Of a stretch of 64,000 nucleotides of DNA, positions 9,528-17,687 are shown one piece after another. The stretch lies in NCBI GenBank assembly GCA_963714995.1, contig CAVQQP010000019.1, positions 506,428 through 570,427 of the forward strand, given 5' to 3'. Each line of letters begins with the position of its first letter. Within the stretch, counting starts at the first letter, position 1. The notes under the pieces are model-generated. The model was not told where the DNA came from. It ran no database searches and saw only the letters and a list, made by a program, of their open reading frames with translations. Both the position numbers and the translations under genes were made by a program. Source of the stretch: Prado023 sp963714995. Its GTDB lineage: Bacteria; Actinomycetota; Actinomycetes; S36-B12; CAIYMF01.

Positions 9528-10280
9528 TCAGGCGAGGAGCATCCAGGCCAGCAGGTATCCCATGCCGTTCGTGGCCAGGTGCACCGCCATGGGGACGATG
9601 AGATGGTCGTAGCGGATGCGCAGGAGGCACAGGAGCGCCCCCGCCACCGAGCCAGCGGACGCACCGATGATCATGGCCAGCGGCTGGGAGGCTCCCAGGG
9701 CCGAGTGCACGGCGGCGTTCGCCGACGCCAGCCCGACAGAGGGCAGCACGTGCCACGCACCGAACGCCAACGCGGACAGCGCCACGGCCCAGGACAGGCC
9801 CGCTCTCTTGGCCAGCATTGCGAGCAGGATGCCCCGGAACGCCACCTCCTCGAACAGCACGGTCCCGAAGGGCACCCGGATCAGGGCGCTGAATGCGACC
9901 TGTGCACCGCTCAAACCCGTCACCCGCGTGTCCGCGAAGGCGTCGGAGGCGAGCGGCAGGCGCGTGGCGACGAGGAGCACGACGCAGACGCTGGCTGCGA
10001 GCACCGCGGCCGCGAGCGCCGCCCTTCGGCTCACCCGCCCCATCCCCCACTGGGGCGGATGGAGGTTGTCCGCACGGCCCAGGAGGACCAGGCCGAGCAG
10101 CCCGAGGGAGGTCCACAGCAGATAGCCTCCCGGGGCGATCTCGTTGTTCAGGAGGTTCACGACGAGCAGCAGGGCAACCACCCCGAGCAGGGGGCCGGCG
10201 TGAGCAGACTGTCGCGTCCCAGCGCCATCCGGTCCGTCGTGGGCGGGCCTGCCGGTCCTCGCATCCCTGCCCGGTGCCAT
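9528..10280 (-). CDS. CPBP-family intramembrane metalloprotease (CAAX/Abi type)
   Basis: A 250-residue membrane protein with about eight helices. All three motifs of the CPBP (CAAX protease and bacteriocin-processing) glutamic metalloprotease family are present: E-E-V-A-F-R (motif 1, EExxxR), F-G-A-W-H (motif 2, FxxxH) and H-L-A-T-N (motif 3, HxxxN/D). Family members cleave peptide bonds inside the membrane; the target here is unknown. The frame is open further upstream, but the added sequence looks non-coding and would overlap the divergent DUF4921 gene, so I start at the ATG whose first base is 10280. It ends only 6 bases from the convergent tpl gene, with no obvious terminator between them. 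Confidence 0.75.
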   Translation of the reverse strand: MAPGRDARTGRPAHDGPDGAGTRQSAHAGPLLGVVALLLVVNLLNNEIAPGGYLLWTSLGLLGLVLLGRADNLHPPQWGMGRVSRRAALAAAVLAASVCVVLLVATRLPLASDAFADTRVTGLSGAQVAFSALIRVPFGTVLFEEVAFRGILLAMLAKRAGLSWAVALSALAFGAWHVLPSVGLASANAAVHSALGASQPLAMIIGASAGSVAGALLCLLRIRYDHLIVPMAVHLATNGMGYLLAWMLLA

Positions 10281-10383
10281 CCGTTGACTGTAGCGACTGT
10301 CGGCCAGGGTGAGTCCGCCCATCATGGCAGGGTAGGGATGCCCCATCGACGGGCCGTGCTGCGACGACATGACGAGGTGCCCT

Positions 10384-11715
10384 GTGACCAGACCACGCCG
10401 GCTGCTCGAGCGTCTTGCGGACGGGACGGTGCGCCAGCAGTCGCCGCTGACCGGCACGGTGGTGTGGACGGTGCCGGGTCGCTCCCACCGGCCGATCACC
10501 GCGGCGCTGCCGGCGCCTCGCCCCCTGCTCGCAACCCGCCGGGACGCCACCTGTGCGTTCTGCAGCGCGCAGTACCTCGACACCCCACCGGAGAGCGCGC
10601 GGCTGGTGCTCGATCCGGAGTCCACCGCACGCGAGCCGTGGCACGTCCTGCGCGACGTGCCGGCCGAGCACCTCAACGACACGGTCGCGGACTTCCGGCG
10701 CTTCCCGAATCTCTTCGAGATCCTCTCGTTCGAGTACTGGCATGCGAACCACGGCTTCGAGATCCCGGCTGAGGCGGCAGCCCGAGCGCAGCGCTACGTC
10801 GCCACGACGGAGGGCAGGGCGCACGTGCTGGCCATTGCGCGGACCCGGATGCAGGCCGGCGGCGCCAGCGCCGCGGAGGTCGTCGCCGCGCCGGACACCC
10901 GGCTGCTGGACCACGCGGCCCACCTGTTCGCCAGCTCGCACGACGTCATCGCCGCACGCCGGCACTTCCTCGACGGGGCGACCTGGGACGACGAGCTGGC
11001 CTCCTCGGGGGACCTCAGCCCGCTCGAGCACCACGCGTTCGTGGCCCTGACCGTGGACGCTCTGGCTCAGATGAACCGGGCCAACCCGTTCGCGCGGTAC
11101 GTCGTGGCGTTCCAGAACTGGTTGCGTCCAGCCGGCGCCTCGTTCGACCACCTGCACAAGCAGCTGGTCGCGATCGACGAGTACGGACCGCTCATGACCC
11201 GCGTCCTGGGCATGCTCGGCCACGAGCCCCACCTGTTCAACACCGCCATCTGCGACCCGGCCGCCCAGGACCGACTGGTCATCGCCGAGAACGAGCACTG
11301 CATCGCCCTGGCCGGCGTCGGCCACCGGTACCCGACGATCGAGATCTACTCGACGGGCGTCGCCCAGCTGCCCTGGGAGCACTCCCCGGATGCCCTGCGC
11401 GGGGTCTCGGACGTGCTGCACGCCTGCCACGCCGCCACCGGACGCTCGGTCCCGACGAACGAGGAGTGGCACTACCGCCCGGTCGGCGCCGAGGCCGCGA
11501 TGCCGTGGCGGATCAACCTCAAGTGGCGCGTCTCCACGCTCGCCGGCTTCGAGGGTGGCACGAAGATCAACGTGAACACGATCAGCCCCTTCACCGTGCG
11601 CGAGCGGATGGTCGACGCCCTGGTCGATCTGCGTGCCTCCGGGCGCATCGGCCCGATGGCCATCGGGGACGAGTGCTCCCATCGCTCAAAGGCGCTTCGC
11701 TACGCAGCAGGGTGA
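10384..11715 (+). CDS. DUF4921 family protein (GalT/HIT-like fold)
   Basis: A 443-residue cytoplasmic protein of the actinobacterial DUF4921 family, related to galactose-1-phosphate uridylyltransferases. Visible evidence: a zinc-type C-A-F-C pair near the N-terminus, and a histidine-triad-like segment F-D-H-L-H-K-Q with H256, H258 and Q260, the position of the GalT nucleophile motif (H-P-H-x-Q). The true nucleotide substrate is unknown. I choose the GTG at 10384; an in-frame ATG at 10369 would add five residues. The gene runs divergently from the CPBP protease and convergently toward the Crp-family regulator, whose end is 12 bases away. Confidence 0.75.
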   Translation: MTRPRRLLERLADGTVRQQSPLTGTVVWTVPGRSHRPITAALPAPRPLLATRRDATCAFCSAQYLDTPPESARLVLDPESTAREPWHVLRDVPAEHLNDTVADFRRFPNLFEILSFEYWHANHGFEIPAEAAARAQRYVATTEGRAHVLAIARTRMQAGGASAAEVVAAPDTRLLDHAAHLFASSHDVIAARRHFLDGATWDDELASSGDLSPLEHHAFVALTVDALAQMNRANPFARYVVAFQNWLRPAGASFDHLHKQLVAIDEYGPLMTRVLGMLGHEPHLFNTAICDPAAQDRLVIAENEHCIALAGVGHRYPTIEIYSTGVAQLPWEHSPDALRGVSDVLHACHAATGRSVPTNEEWHYRPVGAEAAMPWRINLKWRVSTLAGFEGGTKINVNTISPFTVRERMVDALVDLRASGRIGPMAIGDECSHRSKALRYAAG

Positions 11716-11727
11716 CCGACCGGCGCC

Positions 11728-12390
11728 TCAGCGGGCTGCTCGGGCCAGAGAGTCGAGGTCGGCGATCGTGATGTGCCGCCGACCGAGTCGGACGCAGCCC
11801 TCGTCCTCGAGGTGGCGCAGCACCCGGTTGGCAGTGGGTCGCGAGACGCCCGCCATGGCGGCGAGGTCGTCCTGGGTCAGCGGGAGCGGCTCAGTGTCCT
11901 CGATCCCGAACGAGCAGCGGCAGTCGAGCAGGCGCCTGGCGACGCGGTGCTCCGCGTCGAGGAACAGGGCGTCCGCGAGCAGCGCCGACATCCGCTCGAG
12001 CCTCTGGGTGAGGGTCAGCAGGAGCCAGTCGGTCAGGTCGGGATGGTCCACTCGCAGGTCGTGGAACCGAGTCGCCAGGACCGACAGGACGAGGACGTCG
12101 TCGAGGGCGACCACCGTCGCGGTGTGGTGGTGGTCGGGGCGGATCAGCCCGACCTCGCCGAACGCGTCCGGCGCTGCGATCAGGCCGACGGTGACATCGT
12201 CACCCTCCGGGGTCGGCACGTGCACCGACACCCGGCCGCGGCGCAGGAGGAACAGCGAGTCGCACGGATCCCCCTGGTGGAACACCACCTCACCGGGCCG
12301 GAACTCCCTGGGCCGGCCCGCCCGCATCAGCGCGTCCCGCGTCGCGGCCGAGAGCGTCTCGAACGACTCCCCGTTCACGATTCCATGCAA
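11728..12390 (-). CDS. Crp/Fnr-family transcriptional regulator
   Basis: A 220-residue regulator with an N-terminal cyclic-nucleotide-binding-type beta-roll (about residues 15-120, including G-E-V-V-F-H-Q-G-D and F-G-E-V-G-L) and a C-terminal winged helix (about 150-215) with the recognition-helix segment G-V-S-R-P-T-A-N-R-V-L-R. The beta-roll lacks the complete R-x-S phosphate cassette of true cAMP receptors, so the ligand is open. No Fnr-type cysteine cluster is seen. An internal GTG gives an alternative start six codons downstream. It lies between a convergent DUF4921 gene and the Ser-Ile-Pro repeat gene on its own strand, 33 bases from that gene's stop. Confidence 0.85.
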   Translation of the reverse strand: MHGIVNGESFETLSAATRDALMRAGRPREFRPGEVVFHQGDPCDSLFLLRRGRVSVHVPTPEGDDVTVGLIAAPDAFGEVGLIRPDHHHTATVVALDDVLVLSVLATRFHDLRVDHPDLTDWLLLTLTQRLERMSALLADALFLDAEHRVARRLLDCRCSFGIEDTEPLPLTQDDLAAMAGVSRPTANRVLRHLEDEGCVRLGRRHITIADLDSLARAAR

Positions 12391-12423
12391 TCACTGGCGC
12401 GCGTCGCGCACCAGAGTCCGGAG

Positions 12424-13131
12424 TCACATCTCAGGGAACGACGGGATCGAGATCGACGGGATCGACTCGATCGGGGGGACCGAGATGGACGGGATCGACG
12501 GGAACGTCGGGAACGAGATCGACGGGATCGACTCGATCGAGATCGACGGGAAGGTCGACGGGATAGGGGTCGACGGGGTGGCGGTCGACGGGGCCGACGG
12601 GAACGAGATCGTCGGGATGGACGGGATCGACATCGACGGGATCGACTCGATCATCGGGATCGACATCGACGGGATCGACTCCATGGACATCGGCGGGATC
12701 GCCTCGATCGACGGGATCGACATCGACGGCATCGACGCGATCGACGGGATCGACAGGTACGGGGCGTACGGCAGTGCAGGACCTACGAGCGGCCCCGTGT
12801 AGACCGACTCAGGAGCCTGCTCGCCCGCACCGTACTCCTGCCCTGTCTGCGGGGCGGGCCCCGTCTGCAGGTCGGAGGTGCTTGGCGACGAGTACTGCCA
12901 TACCGCGACGATGCCCGCGACCACGAGGAGCGCCCCGATCACGCCGGCCAGCGCCCACGCGAACCACCTCCGGCGCTCCGGCGCTCCCGGGGGTGCCTCC
13001 GGCGGAGCCACGGGCGGCGGCCCGATGTGCTCCTGCACGGGAATGCCCTCGGTCACGATGTCCAGCGGGGGCATGTCCGCCACGTGCGTCGTCTGTGAAG
13101 CCTCGAGCGGCTTCGCGAACTTGGTGGCCAT
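12424..13131 (-). CDS. Single-pass membrane protein with Ser-Ile-Pro repeat tail
   Basis: A 235-residue protein with no family I recognise. Residues 1-55 are a Pro-rich, presumably cytoplasmic arm ending in E-R-R-R; residues 56-78 form one hydrophobic helix; residues about 80-115 are a Ser/Gln/Gly linker. The last 115 residues are almost only Ser, Ile, Pro, Met and Phe with scattered Glu, in degenerate units such as S-I-P-S-I-E-S-I-P-S-M. A bulky hydrophobic residue recurs about every third position. By the positive-inside rule the repeat should be outside the cell. The underlying DNA is a degenerate repeat of GGGATCGAC-like units, which also leaves the opposite strand open. A cell-wall-spanning stalk or adhesive tail is possible, but function is unknown. 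Confidence 0.7.
   Translation of the reverse strand: MATKFAKPLEASQTTHVADMPPLDIVTEGIPVQEHIGPPPVAPPEAPPGAPERRRWFAWALAGVIGALLVVAGIVAVWQYSSPSTSDLQTGPAPQTGQEYGAGEQAPESVYTGPLVGPALPYAPYLSIPSIASMPSMSIPSIEAIPPMSMESIPSMSIPMIESIPSMSIPSIPTISFPSAPSTATPSTPIPSTFPSISIESIPSISFPTFPSIPSISVPPIESIPSISIPSFPEM
12430..12760 (-). repeat. Degenerate GGGATCGAC/GACATCGAC tandem repeat encoding the Ser-Ile-Pro tail
   Basis: About 330 bases are built from short units of the type (A/C)TCGACGGGATCGA on the + strand, in runs of 9, 12, 15 or 18 bases, so the codon frame is kept. The units contain GATC and TCGA, both self-complementary, so both strands read as Ile/Asp/Gly or Ser/Ile/Pro repeats without stops. Copies are degenerate, so this is an old or selected repeat rather than a fresh expansion. 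Confidence 0.75.
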
Positions 13132-13281
13132 CTCAGCCTCCCCTCAACCGATCCCCCCAACCCTTGGGGGCACTTCCATCGTCCGGCCACCGCACCTGGC
13201 CCGCCATGCCCGGGGCAACACCCGGAATGTGCCCGGGACGACACTCCCGGCAGCCCCCGCGCAGCGCACCACCAGTCCCGG

Positions 13282-14583
13282 TCAACCGCCCAGGGACGCG
13301 CGTTCGGGAGCCGCGGGCCGGGACGCGACGACCCCGAGCAGCCCGACGACGACGATCACGGGGACCAGGAGCAGTGCCGTGCGGACCGGCATCACCGAGC
13401 CGAGCGCACCGAGCGCGAACGGCGCGCTGCCGGCGGCCAGCCCCAGGACCAGCGACGAGCGCGCCATCGCGAGGTCGGGATGGCCCGCGGAGAGCACGAT
13501 GCCGCGGTCCAGGATCAGGGGGAAGAGGGTTGCGATCCCCAGTCCGGCGACGAACAGCCCGATCACCGACAGCGTGAGCGTGCCGGCCATCCACAGGACG
13601 CCGAAGCCGACCAGGGCCAGGCCGAACCCGCCGAGGAGCATCCGATGCGGACCCCACCGCTGGGTCAGCCCGGATCCGACCGTCCGGCCGATCGCCACGC
13701 CGGCGACGCTGGCGGCCATCGCCGCGGTCGCCGACGAGGCCGAGGCGCCCGTCTGCTCCTGGATGAGGGTCGATCCCCAGTAGTTGATGGCGAACTCGGT
13801 GGCGACCGCCGCGAACAGCGCGACCATCGCCAGCCAGAAGATACGGGGCAGCGCGACCCGGGTCTCGCCGCTCGAGGGCAGCGGTTCGGGGACGGGCTCG
13901 AACACGGGCTCGAGCACCTGCTCCACCTCGAAGTGCGGCGCCTGACCTGACGCATCGGTGTGGACCACGGCTCGGTCCTGCCCCGACCGGGCACCTGCCG
14001 ACCGGGCAGTCAGCCGGTCGGCGACCACCAGGCCGACCAGGGCCGCAAGGGCGGCGACCAGGCACGCCAGGATCCCCGCCTGCCACCCGAACCCGGCGCC
14101 GAGGGCCGCGCCCAGGACCAGCGGTGAGAACAGCCCGACCCAGGCGGCCGCCGCGTTCGCCTCCGTGATGACCTGCGCGCTGTGTTCCGGGTGGGCCTCG
14201 GACAGTCGCGCCGTCGACGCATTGAGCGTCGTGCCCCCACCGATCGCGCCGACCCAGACGAGCCCGAGGATGAGTCCGAAGGCCACCGACCCGGAGGCGA
14301 CCACGGGCACCAGGATCATGCCCAGCAGGGCGGCGGCCGCCACGACCAGCCCGGCGCGGGTGACCCGGGCACGGCCCAGCTTCCGGATGGCCCGGGGGGC
14401 GGTCACGGAGGCGGTGGAGATGCCCAGCGCCAGGGCCGTGCCGATCAGCCCCGCGGCAGCCAGGGACATGCCGAGGTCCTCGCTGAGGATCGGGCTGACC
14501 GGTCCGGTGAGATAGATGAAGGAGGCCCACGCACCGTTGACTCCGTACAACGCCCAGGTCACGGGGGTTCGGCGCAGCCGCAT
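13282..14583 (-). CDS. Major facilitator superfamily transporter
   Basis: A 433-residue transporter with 12 predicted helices in two halves, separated by a charged cytoplasmic loop rich in Glu/Pro (about residues 195-240). It has G-R-T-V-G-S-G-L-T-Q-R-W-G-P-H-R, a form of the MFS loop-2/3-8/9 signature, in the second half. The substrate is not predictable. The frame stays open far upstream but without coding character; I start at the ATG whose first base is 14583, because the persulfide operon promoter and its operator lie immediately beyond. Its divergent arrangement with the rhodanese gene, about 225 bases away, leaves open a role in export of a sulfur compound. Confidence 0.8.
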   Translation of the reverse strand: MRLRRTPVTWALYGVNGAWASFIYLTGPVSPILSEDLGMSLAAAGLIGTALALGISTASVTAPRAIRKLGRARVTRAGLVVAAAALLGMILVPVVASGSVAFGLILGLVWVGAIGGGTTLNASTARLSEAHPEHSAQVITEANAAAAWVGLFSPLVLGAALGAGFGWQAGILACLVAALAALVGLVVADRLTARSAGARSGQDRAVVHTDASGQAPHFEVEQVLEPVFEPVPEPLPSSGETRVALPRIFWLAMVALFAAVATEFAINYWGSTLIQEQTGASASSATAAMAASVAGVAIGRTVGSGLTQRWGPHRMLLGGFGLALVGFGVLWMAGTLTLSVIGLFVAGLGIATLFPLILDRGIVLSAGHPDLAMARSSLVLGLAAGSAPFALGALGSVMPVRTALLLVPVIVVVGLLGVVASRPAAPERASLGG

Positions 14584-14744
14584 GGACCGATCCTCCACCC
14601 GGAGCAGTGCGCCCAGCGCGCCGGGGGCGATCGCCGGCCACCCGTTGTTCGGCTCCTGTGGCCCGCGGCCGGGGCTGGGCCCGGGCAACACGCCGCGTCC
14701 GAGGCGTACCGTGCAGGTGTAGGTGCCGGGGCGGCCCAGCCCCT

Positions 14745-14774
14745 TTGACATATACCCCCGGGGGTATGCAGAAT
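14745..14774 (+). promoter_or_regulatory. Promoter of the persulfide operon with CsoR/CstR-like operator in the spacer
   Basis: TTGACA at 14745-14750 is a perfect -35 box. CAGAAT at 14769-14774 matches the -10 consensus at four of six positions, with an 18-base spacer. The spacer is filled by a perfect 16-base palindrome, ATACCCCCGGGGGTAT, at 14752-14767. G-tract palindromes of this form are the known operators of CsoR-family repressors, including the persulfide sensor CstR. Binding here would block RNA polymerase directly. The downstream genes are persulfide-detoxifying, which fits CstR better than copper-sensing CsoR. No such repressor gene is visible in the window. Confidence 0.7.
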
Positions 14775-14809
14775 AGGAGCCGAAGCCCCCCGTTCCGCAA
14801 GGAGAACCC

Positions 14810-15130
14810 ATGATCGACCAGATCACACCAGACCAGCTCCAGCAGCGCCTGTCCACCGACGACGTGACCCTCGTGGACGTGCGCGAGGTGCACGAGTTCC
14901 GCGCCGGGCACGTTCCCGGGGCGATCAACATCCCGCTGGCCCTGATCCCCGTCCGCCTGCACGAGCTGCCCTCCGACGCGGAGCTGACCATCATCTGCCA
15001 GTCGGGCAACCGCTCGATGCAGGCATGCATGTGGCTGGCCAACCAGGGCCGCCGCAGCGTGAACGTCCTCGGAGGCACCGGCACCTGGATCCGCTCCGGC
15101 ATGCCGGTCGAGATGGGGGTGCCCGCATGA
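14810..15130 (+). CDS. Single-domain rhodanese (sulfurtransferase)
   Basis: A 106-residue stand-alone rhodanese domain. It has the N-terminal D-V-R-E substrate motif and the active-site loop I-C-Q-S-G-N-R-S with catalytic Cys63, which would carry a persulfide. Start ATG follows a strong AAGGAGA ribosome site. The stop overlaps the ATG of the next gene (ATGA). It is the first gene of a three-gene sulfur operon (rhodanese, MBL-rhodanese, TauE) comparable in content to cst operons, where such proteins move persulfide sulfur and protect against sulfide stress. Cytoplasmic. Confidence 0.9.
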   Translation: MIDQITPDQLQQRLSTDDVTLVDVREVHEFRAGHVPGAINIPLALIPVRLHELPSDAELTIICQSGNRSMQACMWLANQGRRSVNVLGGTGTWIRSGMPVEMGVPA

Positions 15131-16569
15131 GCGCCCGACGCCCCACCGTCGTCGCCCTGGACACCGTGAACCTCGGTGACCGCTCCTACATCGTCGCCCT
15201 CGAGGGACAGGCCGTCGTGGTCGACCCGCAGCGCGACATCGACCGGCTGCTGGCCATCCTCGAGCAGAACGCGTGGACGGTGACCCACGTGGTGGAGACC
15301 CACGTGCACAACGACTACGTCTCCGGTGGGCTGGTCCTGGCCGGCGAGCTCGGTGCCGAGTACCTGGTGCCGCGCGGGCACGACTACCAGTTCGACGCGA
15401 CCCAGGTGGGCGAGGGCTCCACGTTCACCGCCGGGTCCATGGCCTGGCGGGTGCTGCACACCCCCGGGCACACCCCGCACCACGTGTCCTACGCGGTGGC
15501 CGTCGACGGCGAGGACGCCGGGGTGTTCACGGGCGGTTCCATGCTCTACGGCAGCGTCGGGCGGCCCGACCTCATCGGCCCCGACGCCACCGAGGGCCTG
15601 GCCCACGCGCAGTGGCACTCCATGCGCAAGATCGTCAGTGAGGTCGCGCAGGACGCCGACGTCTTCCCCACCCACGGCTTCGGCTCCTTCTGCTCGGCCA
15701 CCAACACGGTGGGCACCGCCTCGACCGTCGGCCAGCAGGCGCTGAGCAATCCCGCGCTGCAGGTCGATGAGGACGTGTTCGTCAAGGAGCTCATCGACGG
15801 CCTCGACGCCTTCCCGGCCTACTACGCGCACATGGGGCCCGCCAACGAGAAGGGCGCCGGGCCGATCGACCTGTCGCTGCCCGCACGCGCTGAGGCCTCC
15901 GAGCTCCGCCGGCGCATCGACGACGGCGAGTGGGTCATCGACCTGCGCTCCCGGGTGCTCTTCGGCCAGGGCCATGTGCGCGGCACGCTGTCGTTCCCCT
16001 CCGACGGCAATGCCGTGACCTACCTCGGCTGGGTCATCCCGTGGGGCACCCCGCTGACGCTGCTGGGCGAGAGCGCGGAGCAGGTGAGTGCGTTCCAGCG
16101 CGACCTGGTCCGGATCGGCATCGACCGCCCGGAGGCCCACGCGACCGGCCAGCCGGCGGACTGGGTCGCCGACCCGGCTGACATCCACACCACCGAGCGC
16201 ACCGACTTCGCCGGGTTCATGGCGGCGCTGGCCGAGGACCCCAACCGGGTCTACATCGACGCCCGCCGTCGCACCGAGTGGATCGACGGGCACGTGCAGG
16301 GAGCCACGCTCATCCCGCTGCACGAGTTCCCGGCCCGGATCGAGGAGATCGCCACCATGTCGCGGGCCGCCGCGCATGCCGGCGCCGACCCGCGGGTGTG
16401 GATCAGCTGCGGCAGCGGCTTCCGCGCCAGCATCGCCGCGTCCCTGTTGCAGCGTGCCGGGATCCCGACCGTGCACATCGACGACTCGTTCGGCAACGCC
16501 AGGAAGGCCGGAGCCACGATCGTCGTCGACCAGCACCCCGAGACGATCGGATCGGCCTACACCGACTGA
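15127..16569 (+). CDS. MBL-fold persulfide dioxygenase-rhodanese fusion (CstB/ETHE1-like)
   Basis: A 480-residue protein. Residues about 8-245 form a metallo-beta-lactamase domain of the ETHE1/CstB type: T-H-V-H-N-D-Y-V-S-G-G supplies the H-x-H and Asp, and H-T-P-G-H-T-P-H-H the next metal ligand. Two rhodanese domains follow: the first (about 255-350, I-D-L-R-S) has no catalytic Cys and is probably structural; the second (about 365-470) has I-S-C-G-S-G-F-R with Cys428. Expected activity is oxidation of low-molecular-weight persulfide to sulfite or thiosulfate, using non-heme Fe(II). The ATG at 15127 overlaps the upstream stop; the 3' end overlaps the tauE-like gene. In an actinomycete the thiol partner would be mycothiol persulfide (inference). 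Confidence 0.85.
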   Translation: MSARRPTVVALDTVNLGDRSYIVALEGQAVVVDPQRDIDRLLAILEQNAWTVTHVVETHVHNDYVSGGLVLAGELGAEYLVPRGHDYQFDATQVGEGSTFTAGSMAWRVLHTPGHTPHHVSYAVAVDGEDAGVFTGGSMLYGSVGRPDLIGPDATEGLAHAQWHSMRKIVSEVAQDADVFPTHGFGSFCSATNTVGTASTVGQQALSNPALQVDEDVFVKELIDGLDAFPAYYAHMGPANEKGAGPIDLSLPARAEASELRRRIDDGEWVIDLRSRVLFGQGHVRGTLSFPSDGNAVTYLGWVIPWGTPLTLLGESAEQVSAFQRDLVRIGIDRPEAHATGQPADWVADPADIHTTERTDFAGFMAALAEDPNRVYIDARRRTEWIDGHVQGATLIPLHEFPARIEEIATMSRAAAHAGADPRVWISCGSGFRASIAASLLQRAGIPTVHIDDSFGNARKAGATIVVDQHPETIGSAYTD

Positions 16570-17579
16570 TGACCACGGTCCTGCTCGCCGCCGCCGTCGG
16601 CCTCCTCCTGGGCAGCGCCCTGGGGCTGTTCGGCGGCGGCGGCGGCATCCTGGCCGTGCCGATGCTGGTGGGCCTGCTCGGCATGGACATCGACCAGGCC
16701 GCCACCGCCAGCCTGGTGATCGTCCTGTTCGGTGCCCTCGGCGGGCTGGTGTCCCACCATCGGGCCGGGCGGGTGCTGTGGCCAGCCGGGCTGCTCTTCG
16801 GCGCGACGAGCATCGTGGGCGCCGCCGTGGGCGCGCTGCTCGCCGCCCGGGTCGCCGACTGGATCAAGCTCAGCGCCTTCGTCGTGCTGATGGTCGCGGC
16901 GGGCATCGGGATGCTGCGCAACGCCGCCCGGCAGCCCTCGACGCGGCTCGTGACCCAGCCCAGCCTCGTGGGCGCCGGCGGCGCCGGCGAGGTGGGCCCG
17001 GAGCGGGATCCCGGGGCCGCCCTGATCGACTTCCCGGCCGCCGACCTGCCGATCCCAGCCCGCCCGGCTGACGCGGCTCGCTGGCCTGAGGGGGATGCGC
17101 CGGAGCGGTCGGCACCCGCCGGATCGCCCGCCGGATCGCCCGCCGGATCGCCGACCGGATCGCCCGGATCGCCCGCCGGATCGCCTGCCCTGGCCTACTC
17201 CATCCCCCTGCTCGTCCTGCTGGCCACCGCCACCGGGCTCGTCACCGGATTCCTCGGCGTGGGCGGCGGGTTCCTCGTCGTGCCCGCCCTCGTCCTGTCG
17301 CTGCGGATGCCCGTGGCGAACGCCACGGCGACCGGGCTGGTGGTCATCGCGATCGCATCGACCTCCGCGCTGCTCGTGCGCCTCACGCACTCCGGCGCCC
17401 TGGACGAGCCCGCGCTGACCGCCGGGATCGTCGTGGCGACAGTCATCGCGTCCCTGCTCGCCGCCCGATTCTCCGTCCGGCTATCCCCCCGAGCCCTAGG
17501 CACAGGCTTCGCAGCCCTGGTCCTGGCAATGAGCGCACTGGTAGCCGCCCAAGCGTTCCAAGCATTCCAAGCGGCCTGA
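16569..17579 (+). CDS. TauE/SafE-family sulfite/anion exporter with a GSPA-repeat linker
   Basis: A 336-residue membrane protein of the TauE/SafE family: two homologous halves of about four helices each, both starting with a Gly-rich turn (G-L-F-G-G-G-G-G-I-L-A-V-P in the first, F-L-G-V-G-G-G-F-L-V-V-P in the second). As the last gene of the persulfide operon it probably exports the sulfite made by the MBL-rhodanese protein. The halves are joined by an unusually long (about 90-residue) polar linker containing repeated G-S-P-A units. The start ATG overlaps the previous stop (TGATG). The final codons use A-rich synonyms rare in neighbouring genes. Confidence 0.85.
   Translation: MTTVLLAAAVGLLLGSALGLFGGGGGILAVPMLVGLLGMDIDQAATASLVIVLFGALGGLVSHHRAGRVLWPAGLLFGATSIVGAAVGALLAARVADWIKLSAFVVLMVAAGIGMLRNAARQPSTRLVTQPSLVGAGGAGEVGPERDPGAALIDFPAADLPIPARPADAARWPEGDAPERSAPAGSPAGSPAGSPTGSPGSPAGSPALAYSIPLLVLLATATGLVTGFLGVGGGFLVVPALVLSLRMPVANATATGLVVIAIASTSALLVRLTHSGALDEPALTAGIVVATVIASLLAARFSVRLSPRALGTGFAALVLAMSALVAAQAFQAFQAA
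17116..17188 (+). repeat. 12-base tandem repeat (GGATCGCCCGCC) in the TauE linker
   Basis: Five to six copies of a 12-base unit coding for Ala-Gly-Ser-Pro, one changed to Thr-Gly-Ser-Pro and one shortened to 9 bases. All changes keep the reading frame. It lies in the loop between the two halves of the exporter, so copy number could vary without harming the fold. Confidence 0.8.
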
Positions 17580-17622
17580 CGCCCCTCGCGACTTCATCCA
17601 GGTCTCGGGCGCCAATCGTGGG

Positions 17623-17667
17623 TTGATCCAACTCTCGGGCGGGCCAGCGGCCCGAGAGTTGGATCAA
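17623..17667. terminator. Perfect 18-bp hairpin between convergent genes
   Basis: Arms 17623-17640 and 17650-17667 are perfectly complementary (18 pairs) around a 9-base loop. No U-tract follows on either side, which is usual for actinomycete intrinsic terminators. It lies 44 bases after the tauE-like stop and 21 bases after the end of the convergent DinB-family gene, so it can terminate both. A degenerate half-copy of the left arm is seen at about 17594-17612. Confidence 0.75.
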
Positions 17668-17687
17668 ATCCGGATCTTCGGCTGCCC

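Noticed and set aside
12424..12780. CRISPR array
   Set aside because: The repeats are 9-18 bp without unique spacers and are in frame with a protein.
11633..13098. Plus-strand Gly-Ile-Asp repeat proteins opposite the Ser-Ile-Pro gene
   Set aside because: They arise because the repeat units are nearly self-complementary. The minus-strand frame has a membrane helix and sensible ends; the plus-strand ones have neither and run over the Crp-family gene.
14584..16536. Upstream extension of the MFS gene over the persulfide operon
   Set aside because: The extension is antisense to rhodanese and MBL genes with intact active sites and crosses their promoter.
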